Assembly (NCBI RefSeq): GCF_013155295.1
Contig: NZ_JABJXT010000017.1
Span: forward strand, 1 to 64,000
DNA from: Pseudogemmobacter hezensis
GTDB lineage: Bacteria; Pseudomonadota; Alphaproteobacteria; Rhodobacterales; Rhodobacteraceae
Direction: 5' to 3'
DNA: 64,000 nucleotides
Below the pieces are notes generated by a model, which was not told the DNA's origin, did not search any database, and saw only the letters and a program-made list of their open reading frames with translations. The translations under genes were made by a program, and so were the position numbers. Shown in pieces: positions 17,614-25,776 of this stretch. Numbering within the stretch: the stretch's first letter is position 1; each line of letters begins with the position of its first letter.

Positions 17614-17645
17614 CAGTCAGGGTCAGACAGCCTCAACCGGCGCCC

Positions 17646-18845
17646 TCAGTCGGCGCAGGCGCCCGGCGCGGCCGCATAGTCCCAGCCAGGCGAGGCGGCG
17701 GGGTTCGAGAAATAGGCATCAAGCGCCTCTTCCGCGATCGGATCCACCGGCGGCACCGGGAAAACCGAAACAGCATCCGGCGTCATGCAGGGCTGGTACC
17801 AGTTCGCCAGATCGGCCTCATGCACCGGCGGCAGCGGGATCATGATGGTGTTCACGGTCGGCTTTTGCCCGTCCATGATCCGCGCCCCCACCCGGAACAG
17901 CGTCTGGGCGGTCCAGTGCGGCAGCACGGCGTGCCCCTCAAAGCGATAGCCCTCGGGGTTTTCCTTCCAGTAGCCAAGCGCATCCCCGGTGATCGAGCCG
18001 GTGATCAGCGGCAGCGGACGGCCTGCCTCGGCAAAGGCCTCGGCGATGACGCGGCTTTCCGAGCCCGCCGACCAGACGGCATCAATCGGCGCCGGATTGG
18101 TCGCCAGCGTCTGCAGCACCACGGTTTTGGTGACATTCGCCGTCCAGTCGCCATTGACCACGCGCGACACTTTCAGCCCGGGATATTCGGCCAGCGCCGC
18201 ATCGGCGCCCGCACGTTCCTGCGCGACGATCGGATGCCCGGCGATCCCTTCGACGATCAGCACATTGCCACCCTCGGGCAGCGCCTTGCCGATGGCCGCC
18301 ATCATCTCATAGCCCCAGCGGGTATAGTTGCTGTCAACATTCACCGCATTGGCCGAGGTCACCGAACCGGCGGCGGTGACAAAGGGAATTCCGGCGGCAA
18401 AGGCCGCATCGACCGCCTCATCCAGCCCGGTGGCAGAGCCGGGGATCGAGGTGATGATGCCGCAACCCTTGTCGATAAAGGCGCGGATCTGGTTGATCTG
18501 CTGGCCGACATCGCCATTGGAATCAGAGACCTCGAATTCCGAGACAACGCCCTCGGCGATCAGCCCGTCAACCAGGCGACGCAGCTCATTGGTGACGCTG
18601 ACCCGCCAGGGATTGCCCTGATAGCTTTCGGAATGACACCAGCGATAGGGCTTTGCGGCGGGCGTGAAATCTGTCAGCGGACCCGCCAGGATCACCTGCG
18701 GCGCGCCTTCATATTGCGCTTTCAGCACCTCTGGCAGGGCGGCGATTGCGGCATCAACCGCCTCATCGGCCTGTTCAGCACTGACAAGCTGTGCAGCACT
18801 GACAAGCATGGTGGCGGCCATCAGCCCCCCGAGAAATCTCTTCAT
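17646..18845 (-). CDS. Periplasmic sugar-binding protein of the ribose-type importer
   Basis: A 399-residue periplasmic binding protein of the Peripla_BP_4 type. The signal peptide (MKRFLGGLMAATMLVSAAQL, cleaved near VSAEQ) follows a strong ribosome-binding site GGGAGGATGTT. The fold shows SDSNGDVGQQINQIRAFIDKG, an aromatic-rich ligand region (WCHSESYQGNPWRV) and ITGSITGDALGYW. It is longer than typical ribose-binding proteins (about 300), resembling subfamilies of unknown ligand. First gene of the minus-strand operon, it diverges from a lactonase gene; a sugar that is oxidised to a lactone would fit. Confidence 0.8.
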   Translation of the reverse strand: MKRFLGGLMAATMLVSAAQLVSAEQADEAVDAAIAALPEVLKAQYEGAPQVILAGPLTDFTPAAKPYRWCHSESYQGNPWRVSVTNELRRLVDGLIAEGVVSEFEVSDSNGDVGQQINQIRAFIDKGCGIITSIPGSATGLDEAVDAAFAAGIPFVTAAGSVTSANAVNVDSNYTRWGYEMMAAIGKALPEGGNVLIVEGIAGHPIVAQERAGADAALAEYPGLKVSRVVNGDWTANVTKTVVLQTLATNPAPIDAVWSAGSESRVIAEAFAEAGRPLPLITGSITGDALGYWKENPEGYRFEGHAVLPHWTAQTLFRVGARIMDGQKPTVNTIMIPLPPVHEADLANWYQPCMTPDAVSVFPVPPVDPIAEEALDAYFSNPAASPGWDYAAAPGACAD

Positions 18846-19209
18846 AACATCCTCCCTCTGTTATCCCGGCATGCGGGGTCCGTCTTTGCGATCATCAGGC
18901 AGCGGGCTGATACGCTCTGGTTCGAAAATGCGACCGCGGCGAAAAGGCCTGCCCGAGTCTTTGGCCCTGATGATCTGCGATGCGCAGACCCTCCCCGGCC
19001 CGGCACCAACTTTTGCATTTAAATATTACTTTCAGATATGGAAGCTTTGGGCAAGCAATTTTCCCGGCCCCGGCGGCCGCAGCGCAAATAGCCGACAAGG
19101 AAACGCTCTTGACCATCAGGGGCTTGCGCATTGACAGGGCCGGAATGGGTGCATTTACTTATGGCGCCCTGTTTCAAATATGGAACAGGGGCGCCGCGAG
19201 GGGGGTCTT
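18846..19209. promoter_or_regulatory. Divergent promoter region with paired operator-like sites
   Basis: The gap separates the sugar importer (leftward) from the lactonase (rightward). TTTCAGATATGGAA at 19030-19043 and TTTCAAATATGGAA at 19172-19185 differ by one base. The right copy sits in a dyad, CCTGTTTC and GGAACAGG around AAATAT. A promoter for the lactonase is visible: TTGACA at 19131-19136, a 17-base spacer and TTTACT at 19154-19159, so the right operator lies just downstream of it and could block transcription. The site style resembles operators of IclR-type regulators; no such regulator is in the window. Confidence 0.6.
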
Positions 19210-20319
19210 ATGGCAAATGAATTTCTGATGTTCGTGGGCACGCTGAACCGTGAGGTGCCTTATTTTCAGGGCGCGCGCGGCGACGGGCTGCATGTGCTGG
19301 CCTTTGACGAAAACACGCTGAGCGCCCGCCCCCTGGCCCATTTCCCCCAGGTCGAGAACCCGACCTTCCTGTCGTGCAATGCCGATGGCAGCCGGATCTA
19401 TGTCAATTCCGAGGTCAGTGACTGGCGCGAAGGCCTGGTCACCGCCTTTGGCTTTGACCGCGAAACCTCTGCGCTGCGCTATCTGAACGCGCAGCCGACG
19501 CTGGGCAGCATCCCGGCGCAAAACATGATCTCGCGCGACGGAAAGCGCCTCTTTCTGGCGAATTACACCGTCTGGTCCGAGGGGCCCGATCAGTCCTTCG
19601 TGATCTTTGACATCCGGGCCGATGGCAGCCTGTCGCCCGCCATTGCCTCGGTCGCACATCAGGGCGACTGCGGCCCCGTAACCGCGCGCCAGGACCGCAG
19701 CCACGCCCATAGCGCAACCGAAACCGTTGCAGGCGGGGTGGTGCTGGTTGCCGATCTTGGCCTCGATCAACTGGTCGCCTACCGCATCGCCAGCGATGGC
19801 CTGCCCCAGCGTATCGGCGCAGCCGCGACCGCGCCCGGTGCCGGGCCGCGCCATGTCGCCCTGCATCCGAACGGGCGGTTTGCCTATGTGATGAATGAGC
19901 TTGGCTCGTCTGTCGCTGCCTATGGGCTGGATGCGGCCTCGGGGGCATTGCAGGCGATCAATACCCTGCCCGCCGTGCCAGAGGATAGCCGCAATACGAA
20001 CCATTGTTCGGATATCCAGATTTCACCCGATGGCCGCTTTGTCTATGGCGCGAACCGGGGCCATGACAGCATCGCCATTTTCGCCGTCGATCCCGAGACC
20101 GGCACATTGAGCGCCGGGGGTTTCGTGCCCTGCGGCGGGGCCACGCCGCGGCATATGGCGCTGACCCCGTCGGGGCGGCATCTGCTTTCGGCCAATCAGA
20201 ATGCCGATCGCATCACCATCTTTGCCCGGGATGCAGAGACCGGCGCCCTCAGCGAGACCGGGCGCTTTATCGCCCTTGGCACGCCGATGTGCGTGCAGTT
20301 CGCGGCCCAGCCCCTTTGA
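19210..20319 (+). CDS. Beta-propeller lactonase (6-phosphogluconolactonase YbhE-like family)
   Basis: A 369-residue seven-bladed beta-propeller. The ATG at 19210 follows GAGGGGGG and is preferred over an upstream frame start at 19180. Repeated blade motifs are seen: NPTFLSCNADGSRIYVNSE, GPRHVALHPNGRFAYVMNEL, QISPDGRFVYGANRGHDSIA and TPRHMALTPSGRHLLSANQN. The conserved NEL and NRGHDS positions are typical of YbhE-like lactonases. No signal peptide, so cytoplasmic. Its divergence from a sugar importer suggests that it opens a sugar lactone made from the imported sugar rather than phosphogluconolactone. Confidence 0.8.
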   Translation: MANEFLMFVGTLNREVPYFQGARGDGLHVLAFDENTLSARPLAHFPQVENPTFLSCNADGSRIYVNSEVSDWREGLVTAFGFDRETSALRYLNAQPTLGSIPAQNMISRDGKRLFLANYTVWSEGPDQSFVIFDIRADGSLSPAIASVAHQGDCGPVTARQDRSHAHSATETVAGGVVLVADLGLDQLVAYRIASDGLPQRIGAAATAPGAGPRHVALHPNGRFAYVMNELGSSVAAYGLDAASGALQAINTLPAVPEDSRNTNHCSDIQISPDGRFVYGANRGHDSIAIFAVDPETGTLSAGGFVPCGGATPRHMALTPSGRHLLSANQNADRITIFARDAETGALSETGRFIALGTPMCVQFAAQPL

Positions 20320-20341
20320 TGGGCAGATCGCCCCGGCCAGG

Positions 20342-20357
20342 CCCGGCGGGTGCCGGG
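20342..20357 (+). terminator. Small hairpin after the lactonase gene
   Basis: CCCGGC and GCCGGG (20342-20347 and 20352-20357) pair around GGGT. There is no T-run, and the stem is short, so this is a weak terminator candidate. Confidence 0.3.
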
Positions 20358-20516
20358 TCAGCCAGGGAAAGCCGCCGCCACTGATCCGCTGGCCGCCCGG
20401 CCTGCATCCGCGCCGCCGCCTTGCGGGATACCGGCATCAATCTTAAACTGGCGGGCGATGGTCCGGCCGGATGCCGGGTGATCCATCCCGCATCCGACCA
20501 GAGGCAGATAAGCACG

Positions 20517-21266
20517 ATGGCCAAACCCGCAGCAGCCCGTCCTGTCACCGCCCGAATAGACAAGCTGTTGTCCTCGATGGGATATGGATCGCGCAAAGAT
20601 ATCGCCCGGATGGCAGGCGCGGATCGCATCACCCTGGACGGGGAACGGCTAAGCGATGTCACAAGGCGCATTCCGGTGCTGGCGGATCTGCCCGCGCGGA
20701 TGGCCGTAGACGACAGGCCGCTTGATCCGGTCGCCGGCATGGTGATCTTGCTGAACAAGCCCCTGGGCGTGACCTGTTCGCACAGCGATGCCGGGCCGCT
20801 GGTCTATGAGCTTTTGCCGCCGCGCTGGCGGCAGCGCGAGCCTGCAATCTCGACCGTCGGGCGGCTGGACAAGGAAACCTCGGGCCTTTTGCTTTTGACC
20901 GATGATGGCGATCTTTTGCACCGCATCATCAGCCCGCGCCGCATGATCAGCAAAACCTATCATGCCACCCTCGCCCGCCCGCTGACTGGCGATGAGGCCG
21001 CGCTGTTCGCCTCTGGCAGTCTGCTTCTGAACAATGAGACGAAGCCGCTCGAACCTGCCACTCTTGAGGTTTTATCCCCGACCGAAGCGCTGCTGACCAT
21101 AACCGAGGGCCGCTACCATCAGGTGCGGCGCATGTTCGCGGCCTGTGGCAATCACGTTCTGGCCTTGCACCGGCTGCGCCTTGGCGGTCTGCATCTGCCA
21201 AAGGATCTGCAAGCCGGGTCCTGGAGGCTGCTTGATCCCACCGAACAACAGCAGGTCTTTGAGTAG
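20517..21266 (+). CDS. RsuA/RluB-family rRNA pseudouridine synthase
   Basis: A 249-residue RNA-modifying enzyme when started at the ATG at 20517 (an in-frame start exists at 20421). An N-terminal S4 RNA-binding domain (ARIDKLLSSMGYGSRKDIAR) is followed by the catalytic domain with NKPLGVTCSHSD, the catalytic Asp motif GRLDKETSGLLLLTDDGD and EGRYHQVRRMFAACGNHV. It converts a uridine in rRNA to pseudouridine; HSD and TFEGRYHQVRRM-like residues favour the RsuA (16S U516) branch over RluB/E/F, but this is not certain. Unusual company for an accessory replicon. Confidence 0.8.
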   Translation: MAKPAAARPVTARIDKLLSSMGYGSRKDIARMAGADRITLDGERLSDVTRRIPVLADLPARMAVDDRPLDPVAGMVILLNKPLGVTCSHSDAGPLVYELLPPRWRQREPAISTVGRLDKETSGLLLLTDDGDLLHRIISPRRMISKTYHATLARPLTGDEAALFASGSLLLNNETKPLEPATLEVLSPTEALLTITEGRYHQVRRMFAACGNHVLALHRLRLGGLHLPKDLQAGSWRLLDPTEQQQVFE

Positions 21267-21284
21267 ACCGCGCAGCATCACCCC

Positions 21285-21986
21285 TCAGCGCGGCGTGGCG
21301 GCGCGGATTGCAAGCCCCAGCCCCGGTGCGACATGGGCCAGCGCCAGCTCGATCCGCCGCTTCATATGCGTTTCAATATAGCGGGCCTGGAAGCTGCCCG
21401 CCGCCTCGAGGACCAGCAGATCCCCCTCACCGACGGCCCGCAGCCCCGCAAGCCAGGCGCGGAACATGCTGGCATCCTCGGCATAAAGCAGGCGCGAAAC
21501 CTCGCCCCAAAGCGTGCCATCGGCGGGCGGCGCCTCATTGACGCCTTGCGGAAAGGGGATGATTTTCGCATCCGACGGCCCGGTCTGTGCGGCGGGCGTA
21601 TCAGGGGCCAGCCGTTCGACAAGGTCGGGGCCGACCCGCTCCCAGCAGGCCCTTGTATCCTCAAGGATGCGAGCGATCCCCAGGCCATAAAGCGTAACCC
21701 GCCCACGCGCCGCCGCCCGTTTTTCGACAAGCCAGGCGCGGTTGCGAAAGGCCGCCATCTCGCGTTTGACGGTGCGCGGATCGACAGACCAAAGCCGGGC
21801 GATCTCTTCCTGACCAACCGAAAGCTGATCCAGCTGCCAGTTGTAGCGGGCGGTGATCAGGCAAATCAGCCGCAGGGTCTGGCGCTGCAGTCCACGGTCC
21901 TGTGACAGCGCATAGGTGCCCAGAATGGTCAGAAGATCATATTTTCGCGCCGCACCGCCACGACCGACGGCCTTCTTTTGTAACAT
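21285..21986 (-). CDS. DnaA-like plasmid replication initiator
   Basis: A 233-residue protein starting at the ATG at 21986, just after GGGGGCAGGTG; the frame is open further upstream, but the start here begins the basic MLQKKAVGRGGAARKYDLL. Residues 1-130 look like winged-helix DNA-binding regions (LRLICLITARYNWQLDQLSVGQEEIARLW, RTVKREMAAF). The C-terminus (LWGEVSRLLYAEDASMFRAW, LLVLEAAGSFQARYIETHMK) resembles domain I of the chromosomal initiator DnaA; no AAA+ ATPase is present. This fits the 'DnaA-like' replicases described for Rhodobacterales plasmids. It is transcribed away from the origin-like gap and the partition genes. Confidence 0.75.
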   Translation of the reverse strand: MLQKKAVGRGGAARKYDLLTILGTYALSQDRGLQRQTLRLICLITARYNWQLDQLSVGQEEIARLWSVDPRTVKREMAAFRNRAWLVEKRAAARGRVTLYGLGIARILEDTRACWERVGPDLVERLAPDTPAAQTGPSDAKIIPFPQGVNEAPPADGTLWGEVSRLLYAEDASMFRAWLAGLRAVGEGDLLVLEAAGSFQARYIETHMKRRIELALAHVAPGLGLAIRAATPR

Positions 21987-22317
21987 CACCTGCCCCCTGG
22001 TGGTTTTCCACCTTTGCCCTGCCCTTGCCCCGCTCTCATCCTGTTCGGTGACAGTCACGCGATAGCCCGGACAGGCGATCAACGCAAAATGGCACCGCCT
22101 GTGAATTTGCGTTTGATCAGCCTTGTCAGCCTGGTTTTGCAACGCTTTTCGTCGGATTGATGCCATTTGCGTCCTGAGTTCCGATTCTGTCAAGACCCTG
22201 GGCAGATGCACCGTCCCGTCTTCGTCAGAAATTTCCCCGGGAAGGCCTGGCGATCACCTCTCATCAGGCTCTGTGCCAAAACCAGTCACAAGAAAAGAAT
22301 CCGGTAGATATGGTAAT

Positions 22318-22395
22318 GGGGGACACCCAGGATGTCCCCCGGAATGACAGTATTGTCCCCTCATGATCTGGTAGAGGGGGGTGATATGTCCCCCT
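22318..22395. repeat. TGTCCCCC dyads in the origin-like region
   Basis: GGGGGACA (22318-22325) and TGTCCCCC (22333-22340) form a perfect 8-bp dyad. A second dyad, AGGGGG and CCCCCT around TGATATGT, lies at 22375-22395 and contains another TGTCCCCC (22387-22394), with TGTCCCC also at 22354-22360. These could bind the initiator or the ParA/ParB-like autoregulators. Confidence 0.55.
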
Positions 22396-22406
22396 ATCAG
22401 AGGTGG

Positions 22407-22422
22407 CTTCCCCGCGGGGAAG
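22407..22422. other. parS-like palindrome 1 (intergenic)
   Basis: A perfect 16-bp palindrome CTTCCCCGCGGGGAAG, upstream of the parA-like gene. The same sequence with at most one change recurs four more times downstream, so it is the likely binding site of the ParB-like protein. Confidence 0.65.
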
Positions 22423-22700
22423 GCTGCCCCCGGATCGCCGGGATGCCGTCTTTTCGCCCTGCCCCGGTGGGCATCATCGGCCCCGGTCCGGTGGCCCGGC
22501 ACTGGCCGCGGGCGAATCACTTTTCCCTTGATTTCCAGGGCTGTGACGCCGGGATTGGCCCGGAAACGGTGGTGTTTCAGTGATTTCCGCGACAGGCGGT
22601 GCTTTTCGCTCTTTACTCTACTTTAGCTTTTGCAACTTTGGCAAATACGGCGTAAATCCGAAGTCAGACAAATTTAGCGTTCCCGAGACGGAAAGACCCG

Positions 22701-24008
22701 ATGTTTACCCATGAAGATCTCGCAAACCTCCAGGCGCAATCGCTTAAGATGCAGCACCACATCCGGCGGCAGACCTTCTCGCCCGAACATGAGAAGACGC
22801 TGCGCCGCTTTTCCAGCTGGGAAGTGTCCGAGCTGATCTTCCGCATCAACCAGTCGACCTTTCGTGGTCGCCTTGCCCAGGACCCCGACCTTCCCGGCGG
22901 GGAAGTTGAGGAAGACGGCCGCCAGCGCTGGTTCTCGCTGACCGAGATCAATGAGCTGCGGCGCAAGATGAAGATCAACCGCCATTCGCTGATGCCAAAG
23001 CGTCCGGCGGGCAAGCGGGCGATCCGGGTTGCGATCTCGAACTTCAAGGGTGGCGCGGGCAAGTCGACCGTCGCGCTGCATATGGCGCATGCCGCCGCGC
23101 TGGACGGCTATCGCGTGCTGCTGGTCGACTTTGACCCGCAGGCGACGCTGACCCATTCGATGGGGCTTCACAGCGTTTCAGAAGAGCTGACCGTCTGGGG
23201 TATCATCGCCCGCGATCTGGTGCGCGAAACCGACCGGATGAACGCGGCCCCGCGCGCCGCCGAAAGCGGCACCGCCCTGCCCCAGCGGCGCCTGCCCGCC
23301 TCGATCCGCGACCAGGGCCTGGGTGATCTGCGCAATACCGACTTTATCAAGACCACCGCCTGGCCGACCATCGACATCGTGCCGTCTTGCGCCAATGCGG
23401 CCTTTGTTGAATTCGCCTCGGCGCAGTATCGTCATCTGAATCCCGACTGGTCGTTCTTTGCCGCCGTCTCGCGCTGGCTCGATGGGCTGCAAAATGACGC
23501 CTATGACATGATCATTTTCGACTGCCCGCCCGCCATCGGTTACCAGTCGATGAACGCGGTCTTTGCGGCTGACGTGCTTTATATCCCCTCGGGCCCGGGC
23601 TACTGGGAATATGATTCGACCACATCTTTCATCGGTCAGCTGGCCGAGGCGCTTGGCGATCTGGCGGCCGGTTTCGACGACAGCTTCCCCACGGGGAAGA
23701 TGAAGCTGCCAAAAACCTTTCTTGAGCTGCGCTTCCTGATGACCCGTTACGAGCCGGGCAACGACCTGCACCGCGCGATGTTTGAGGCCTTTAAAAAGGT
23801 ATTCGGTGACAGGGTGGCGAATGAGCCGATCGAGATGACCCGCGCGGTTGAACAATCCGGGCGCTTCCTCTCTTCGGTCTATGAGATCGATTATCGCAGC
23901 ATGACGCGCGAGACATGGCGCCGCGCGCGTGCCTCTTTTGACCGCGCCTGGATCGAGTTCCGCGACACCGCACTCAGTGCCTGGGACAAGCTGGAGGATG
24001 AGCAATGA
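22701..24008 (+). CDS. ParA-like partition ATPase (RepA of a DnaA-like replicon)
   Basis: A 435-residue ATPase. The N-terminal 100 residues (SWEVSELIFRINQSTFRGRL, WFSLTEINELRRKM) form an HTH-like DNA-binding part found in larger plasmid ParA/RepA proteins. Walker A KGGAGKST (residues 116-123), the A' region LLVDFDPQATLTHSMGL and MIIFDCPPAIGYQSMNAVFA follow. It would move plasmid copies apart with the ParB-like protein and repress its own operon. The start at 22701 follows ACGGAAAGA. It overlaps the next gene by four bases. Two parS-like palindromes are encoded within it, read as LPGGE and FPTGK. Confidence 0.85.
   Translation: MFTHEDLANLQAQSLKMQHHIRRQTFSPEHEKTLRRFSSWEVSELIFRINQSTFRGRLAQDPDLPGGEVEEDGRQRWFSLTEINELRRKMKINRHSLMPKRPAGKRAIRVAISNFKGGAGKSTVALHMAHAAALDGYRVLLVDFDPQATLTHSMGLHSVSEELTVWGIIARDLVRETDRMNAAPRAAESGTALPQRRLPASIRDQGLGDLRNTDFIKTTAWPTIDIVPSCANAAFVEFASAQYRHLNPDWSFFAAVSRWLDGLQNDAYDMIIFDCPPAIGYQSMNAVFAADVLYIPSGPGYWEYDSTTSFIGQLAEALGDLAAGFDDSFPTGKMKLPKTFLELRFLMTRYEPGNDLHRAMFEAFKKVFGDRVANEPIEMTRAVEQSGRFLSSVYEIDYRSMTRETWRRARASFDRAWIEFRDTALSAWDKLEDEQ
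22890..22905. other. parS-like palindrome 2 (inside parA-like gene)
   Basis: CTTCCCGGCGGGGAAG, one base from the perfect palindrome, inside the coding sequence (read as Leu-Pro-Gly-Gly-Glu). Confidence 0.55.
23684..23699. other. parS-like palindrome 3 (inside parA-like gene)
   Basis: CTTCCCCACGGGGAAG, differing from the perfect palindrome only in the central pair, inside the coding sequence (read as Phe-Pro-Thr-Gly-Lys). Confidence 0.6.
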
Positions 24009-25102
24009 AGAAGCGCCGCACCTTCGATATTGACCTGCCGGATGCCGACGCCGAAGAAATCTTCCCCGCGGGGAAGGATGCCGGGAAAGAGCCGTCGCGC
24101 CGCTCGCCCATGGCGGCGGCGATCACCGAGACTGCTGAAGCCCTGCGTGAACGCCGCGACATTGAGGCCGGGATCCGCGCCGAGAATGACGCTCTGGCCG
24201 CCGAACATGTGCGGATGAAGGGCCTTGGCCTGATCGTCGACATGGTGCCGCTGGATCAGGTTGAAACATGGAAGCTGGTGCGCGACCGTGTGAAGGGCGA
24301 CGATCAGGAGCTGACCGAGCTGATCGCCTCGATCCGCGATCTGGGGCTGTCGAACCCGATCCGGGTCGAGCAGCGCGACGATGGCCGCTATGAACTGGTT
24401 CAGGGCTATCGCAGGCTTTCGGCCTATCGGGCGCTGCTGGCAGAGACGGGGGATGCCGAGAAATGGGGTAGGGTGCCCGCCGGTATCCTTCCCCGTGGGG
24501 AAGACCTCGAAGGGCTTTACCGCCGCATGGTCGATGAGAATATGGTCCGTAAGGACATCTCATTTGCCGAAATGGCGATGCTGGCGATCAGCTATGCCGG
24601 CGATCCGGGTACCAAAGAGGTTGACCCCGACCGCGTGGTGGCAGAGCTGTTCCGCTCTGCCGGCTATCAAAAGCGCAGCTATATCCGGCAGTTCATTCGG
24701 CTGATGTCGCGGCTGGAAAAGGATCTGCTTTATGCGCATCACATTCCGCGTGCACTTGGGCTGAAGCTGGCGGCGCAGATCGAAGAGCGCCCCGATCTGG
24801 TGACGCAGATCCGCGAGCAGCTGGCCGGATGGGACACGCGTTCGGTGACGGATGAGCTGGAGCTGTTGCGCCGGTTTGCGGGCGGTGATGAGGCGGCCGC
24901 CACGGCAGAGCCTGTTTCCCGTTCTGATGCGCGTCCGGCAGGCAAAGCGAAAACGACGTTCCAGCTGGCGACCGCCCAGGGGGCCGTGAAGTGCACGGCC
25001 GGGGCAGGGCGGCTGGAGATCCGGATGGAGCGTGATTTCTCTGCCGAGGATCGCCGCAAGCTTGAGGCTGGGGTGCTGCGCCTGATCGAAAGTCTCGGCT
25101 AA
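24005..25102 (+). CDS. ParB-like partition protein (RepB of a DnaA-like replicon)
   Basis: A 365-residue DNA-binding partition protein. The ParB N-terminal domain covers about residues 95-150 (ELTELIASIRDLGLSNPIRV, then YELVQGYRRLSAYRALLAE), where a form of the ParB GERR box reads QGYRRLSA. A central helix-rich part (MVDENMVRKDISFAEMAMLA, YIRQFIRLMSRLEKDL) is the site-recognising HTH region. The C-terminus (VKCTAGAGRLEIRMERDFS) resembles the RepB/ParB dimer end. ATGA overlap with the ParA-like gene shows coupled translation. Two palindromes lie in its own gene, encoded as FPAGK and LPRGE. Confidence 0.85.
   Translation: MKKRRTFDIDLPDADAEEIFPAGKDAGKEPSRRSPMAAAITETAEALRERRDIEAGIRAENDALAAEHVRMKGLGLIVDMVPLDQVETWKLVRDRVKGDDQELTELIASIRDLGLSNPIRVEQRDDGRYELVQGYRRLSAYRALLAETGDAEKWGRVPAGILPRGEDLEGLYRRMVDENMVRKDISFAEMAMLAISYAGDPGTKEVDPDRVVAELFRSAGYQKRSYIRQFIRLMSRLEKDLLYAHHIPRALGLKLAAQIEERPDLVTQIREQLAGWDTRSVTDELELLRRFAGGDEAAATAEPVSRSDARPAGKAKTTFQLATAQGAVKCTAGAGRLEIRMERDFSAEDRRKLEAGVLRLIESLG
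24061..24076. other. parS-like palindrome 4 (inside parB-like gene)
   Basis: Perfect CTTCCCCGCGGGGAAG, identical to the intergenic copy at 22407, read in the gene as Phe-Pro-Ala-Gly-Lys. Confidence 0.65.
24488..24503. other. parS-like palindrome 5 (inside parB-like gene)
   Basis: CTTCCCCGTGGGGAAG, differing from the perfect palindrome only in the central pair, read in the gene as Leu-Pro-Arg-Gly-Glu. Confidence 0.6.
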
Positions 25103-25776
25103 GCAGGTATTTCGGACAGGTCAGGCAGAGAGGCACATGCACCTGCCTGACCCTTCGCATCGGTTGCCCCGGCGCCTTCCGATGCAGACCCCGGTTATAG
25201 ATTTCGTTCTTAACCAGGCGATCAGCCGCCACCTTGTAGACCTGTGGCCTGTGCAGGCTGCCGCCGGCATCTGGCAAGGGCGGCGGTTGCCGCTGCAGGT
25301 TGCATTACGCTGGCACCTGGCCTGGATCAGTGCAGGCGTATCTCTTCCTCACAACGGTATCATCTGAAACCTGCGGCGGCTGGCATTGGCGTTGCAGGGC
25401 CTTGAGCTGTCTGCGGCCAGATGTGGTGAGGCATAATTCAGATTTTCTGGGCGTGTTGTGGCAAGAAATCAATTAGGTCTGATAATGCAAGATTATCGGA
25501 TGTTTTTTAAAAGCGTAAGCTGCGGCGGAAAGACTGATCTATAGCGGTATAATCCGCCGTTATATTCTAAGCCCGCCATGTCCTCGGGCGTGAAGTCTAT
25601 TGTGGATGCGCGGGCCTGATGGCCCTGCTGCGGCGGGCTTCGCGGGGGGGGGCGATATATCGCGGCTGATGCGGGTGCCGGGATTATCCGCGCCGGAGTG
25701 TGCCCTGGCATCGCGATATCAATTGGATACTGGATGCGCAGGGCACGAGGCAGACCGGACCGGGAAGAACGGTGCA
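25103..25776. other. Gene-poor, lower-GC gap after the partition operon
   Basis: About 670 bases with no convincing gene. Apart from the operon-end hairpin, the part from 25400 to 25600 is clearly richer in A and T than its surroundings. It contains TATAAT at 25548-25553 inside a small dyad (GCGG and CCGC), and a run of nine G at 25644-25652. Possible readings are a regulatory region for the Ohr-like gene, a boundary of acquired DNA, or remnants of a lost gene. Nothing specific can be named. Confidence 0.4.
25119..25152 (+). terminator. Hairpin after the partition operon
   Basis: GGTCAGGCAG (25119-25128) and CTGCCTGACC (25143-25152) form a perfect 10-bp stem with a 14-base loop, 16 bases after the parB-like stop. 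There is no T-run, but the position fits the end of the operon. Confidence 0.55.

Larger units (their letters stand above)
21987..22700. other. Origin-like region with repeats and dyads
   Basis: A 714-base gap without a convincing gene between the initiator and parA-like gene. Near the initiator, TTTGCGT occurs three times (inverted within 22077-22090, direct at 22106-22112 and 22166-22172), two of them in the inverted pair GATCAACGCAAAAT and ATTTGCGTTTGATC. In the middle, TGTCCCC recurs at 22333, 22354 and 22387. A 16-bp palindrome lies at 22407-22422. The last 90 bases before the parA-like gene are rich in A and T (22605-22680), as a melting region would be. This makes it the best candidate replication origin and control region. 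Confidence 0.6.

Noticed and set aside
21285-25102. repABC replicon or a chromosomal dnaA/parAB locus
   Set aside because: No RepC follows the ParA-ParB pair, and the initiator lacks the AAA+ and C-terminal DNA-binding domains of DnaA.
25600-25776. N-terminal extension of the Ohr-like protein
   Set aside because: The ATG at 25777 gives the standard Ohr length; the extension is unlike any Ohr protein and includes the G-run.
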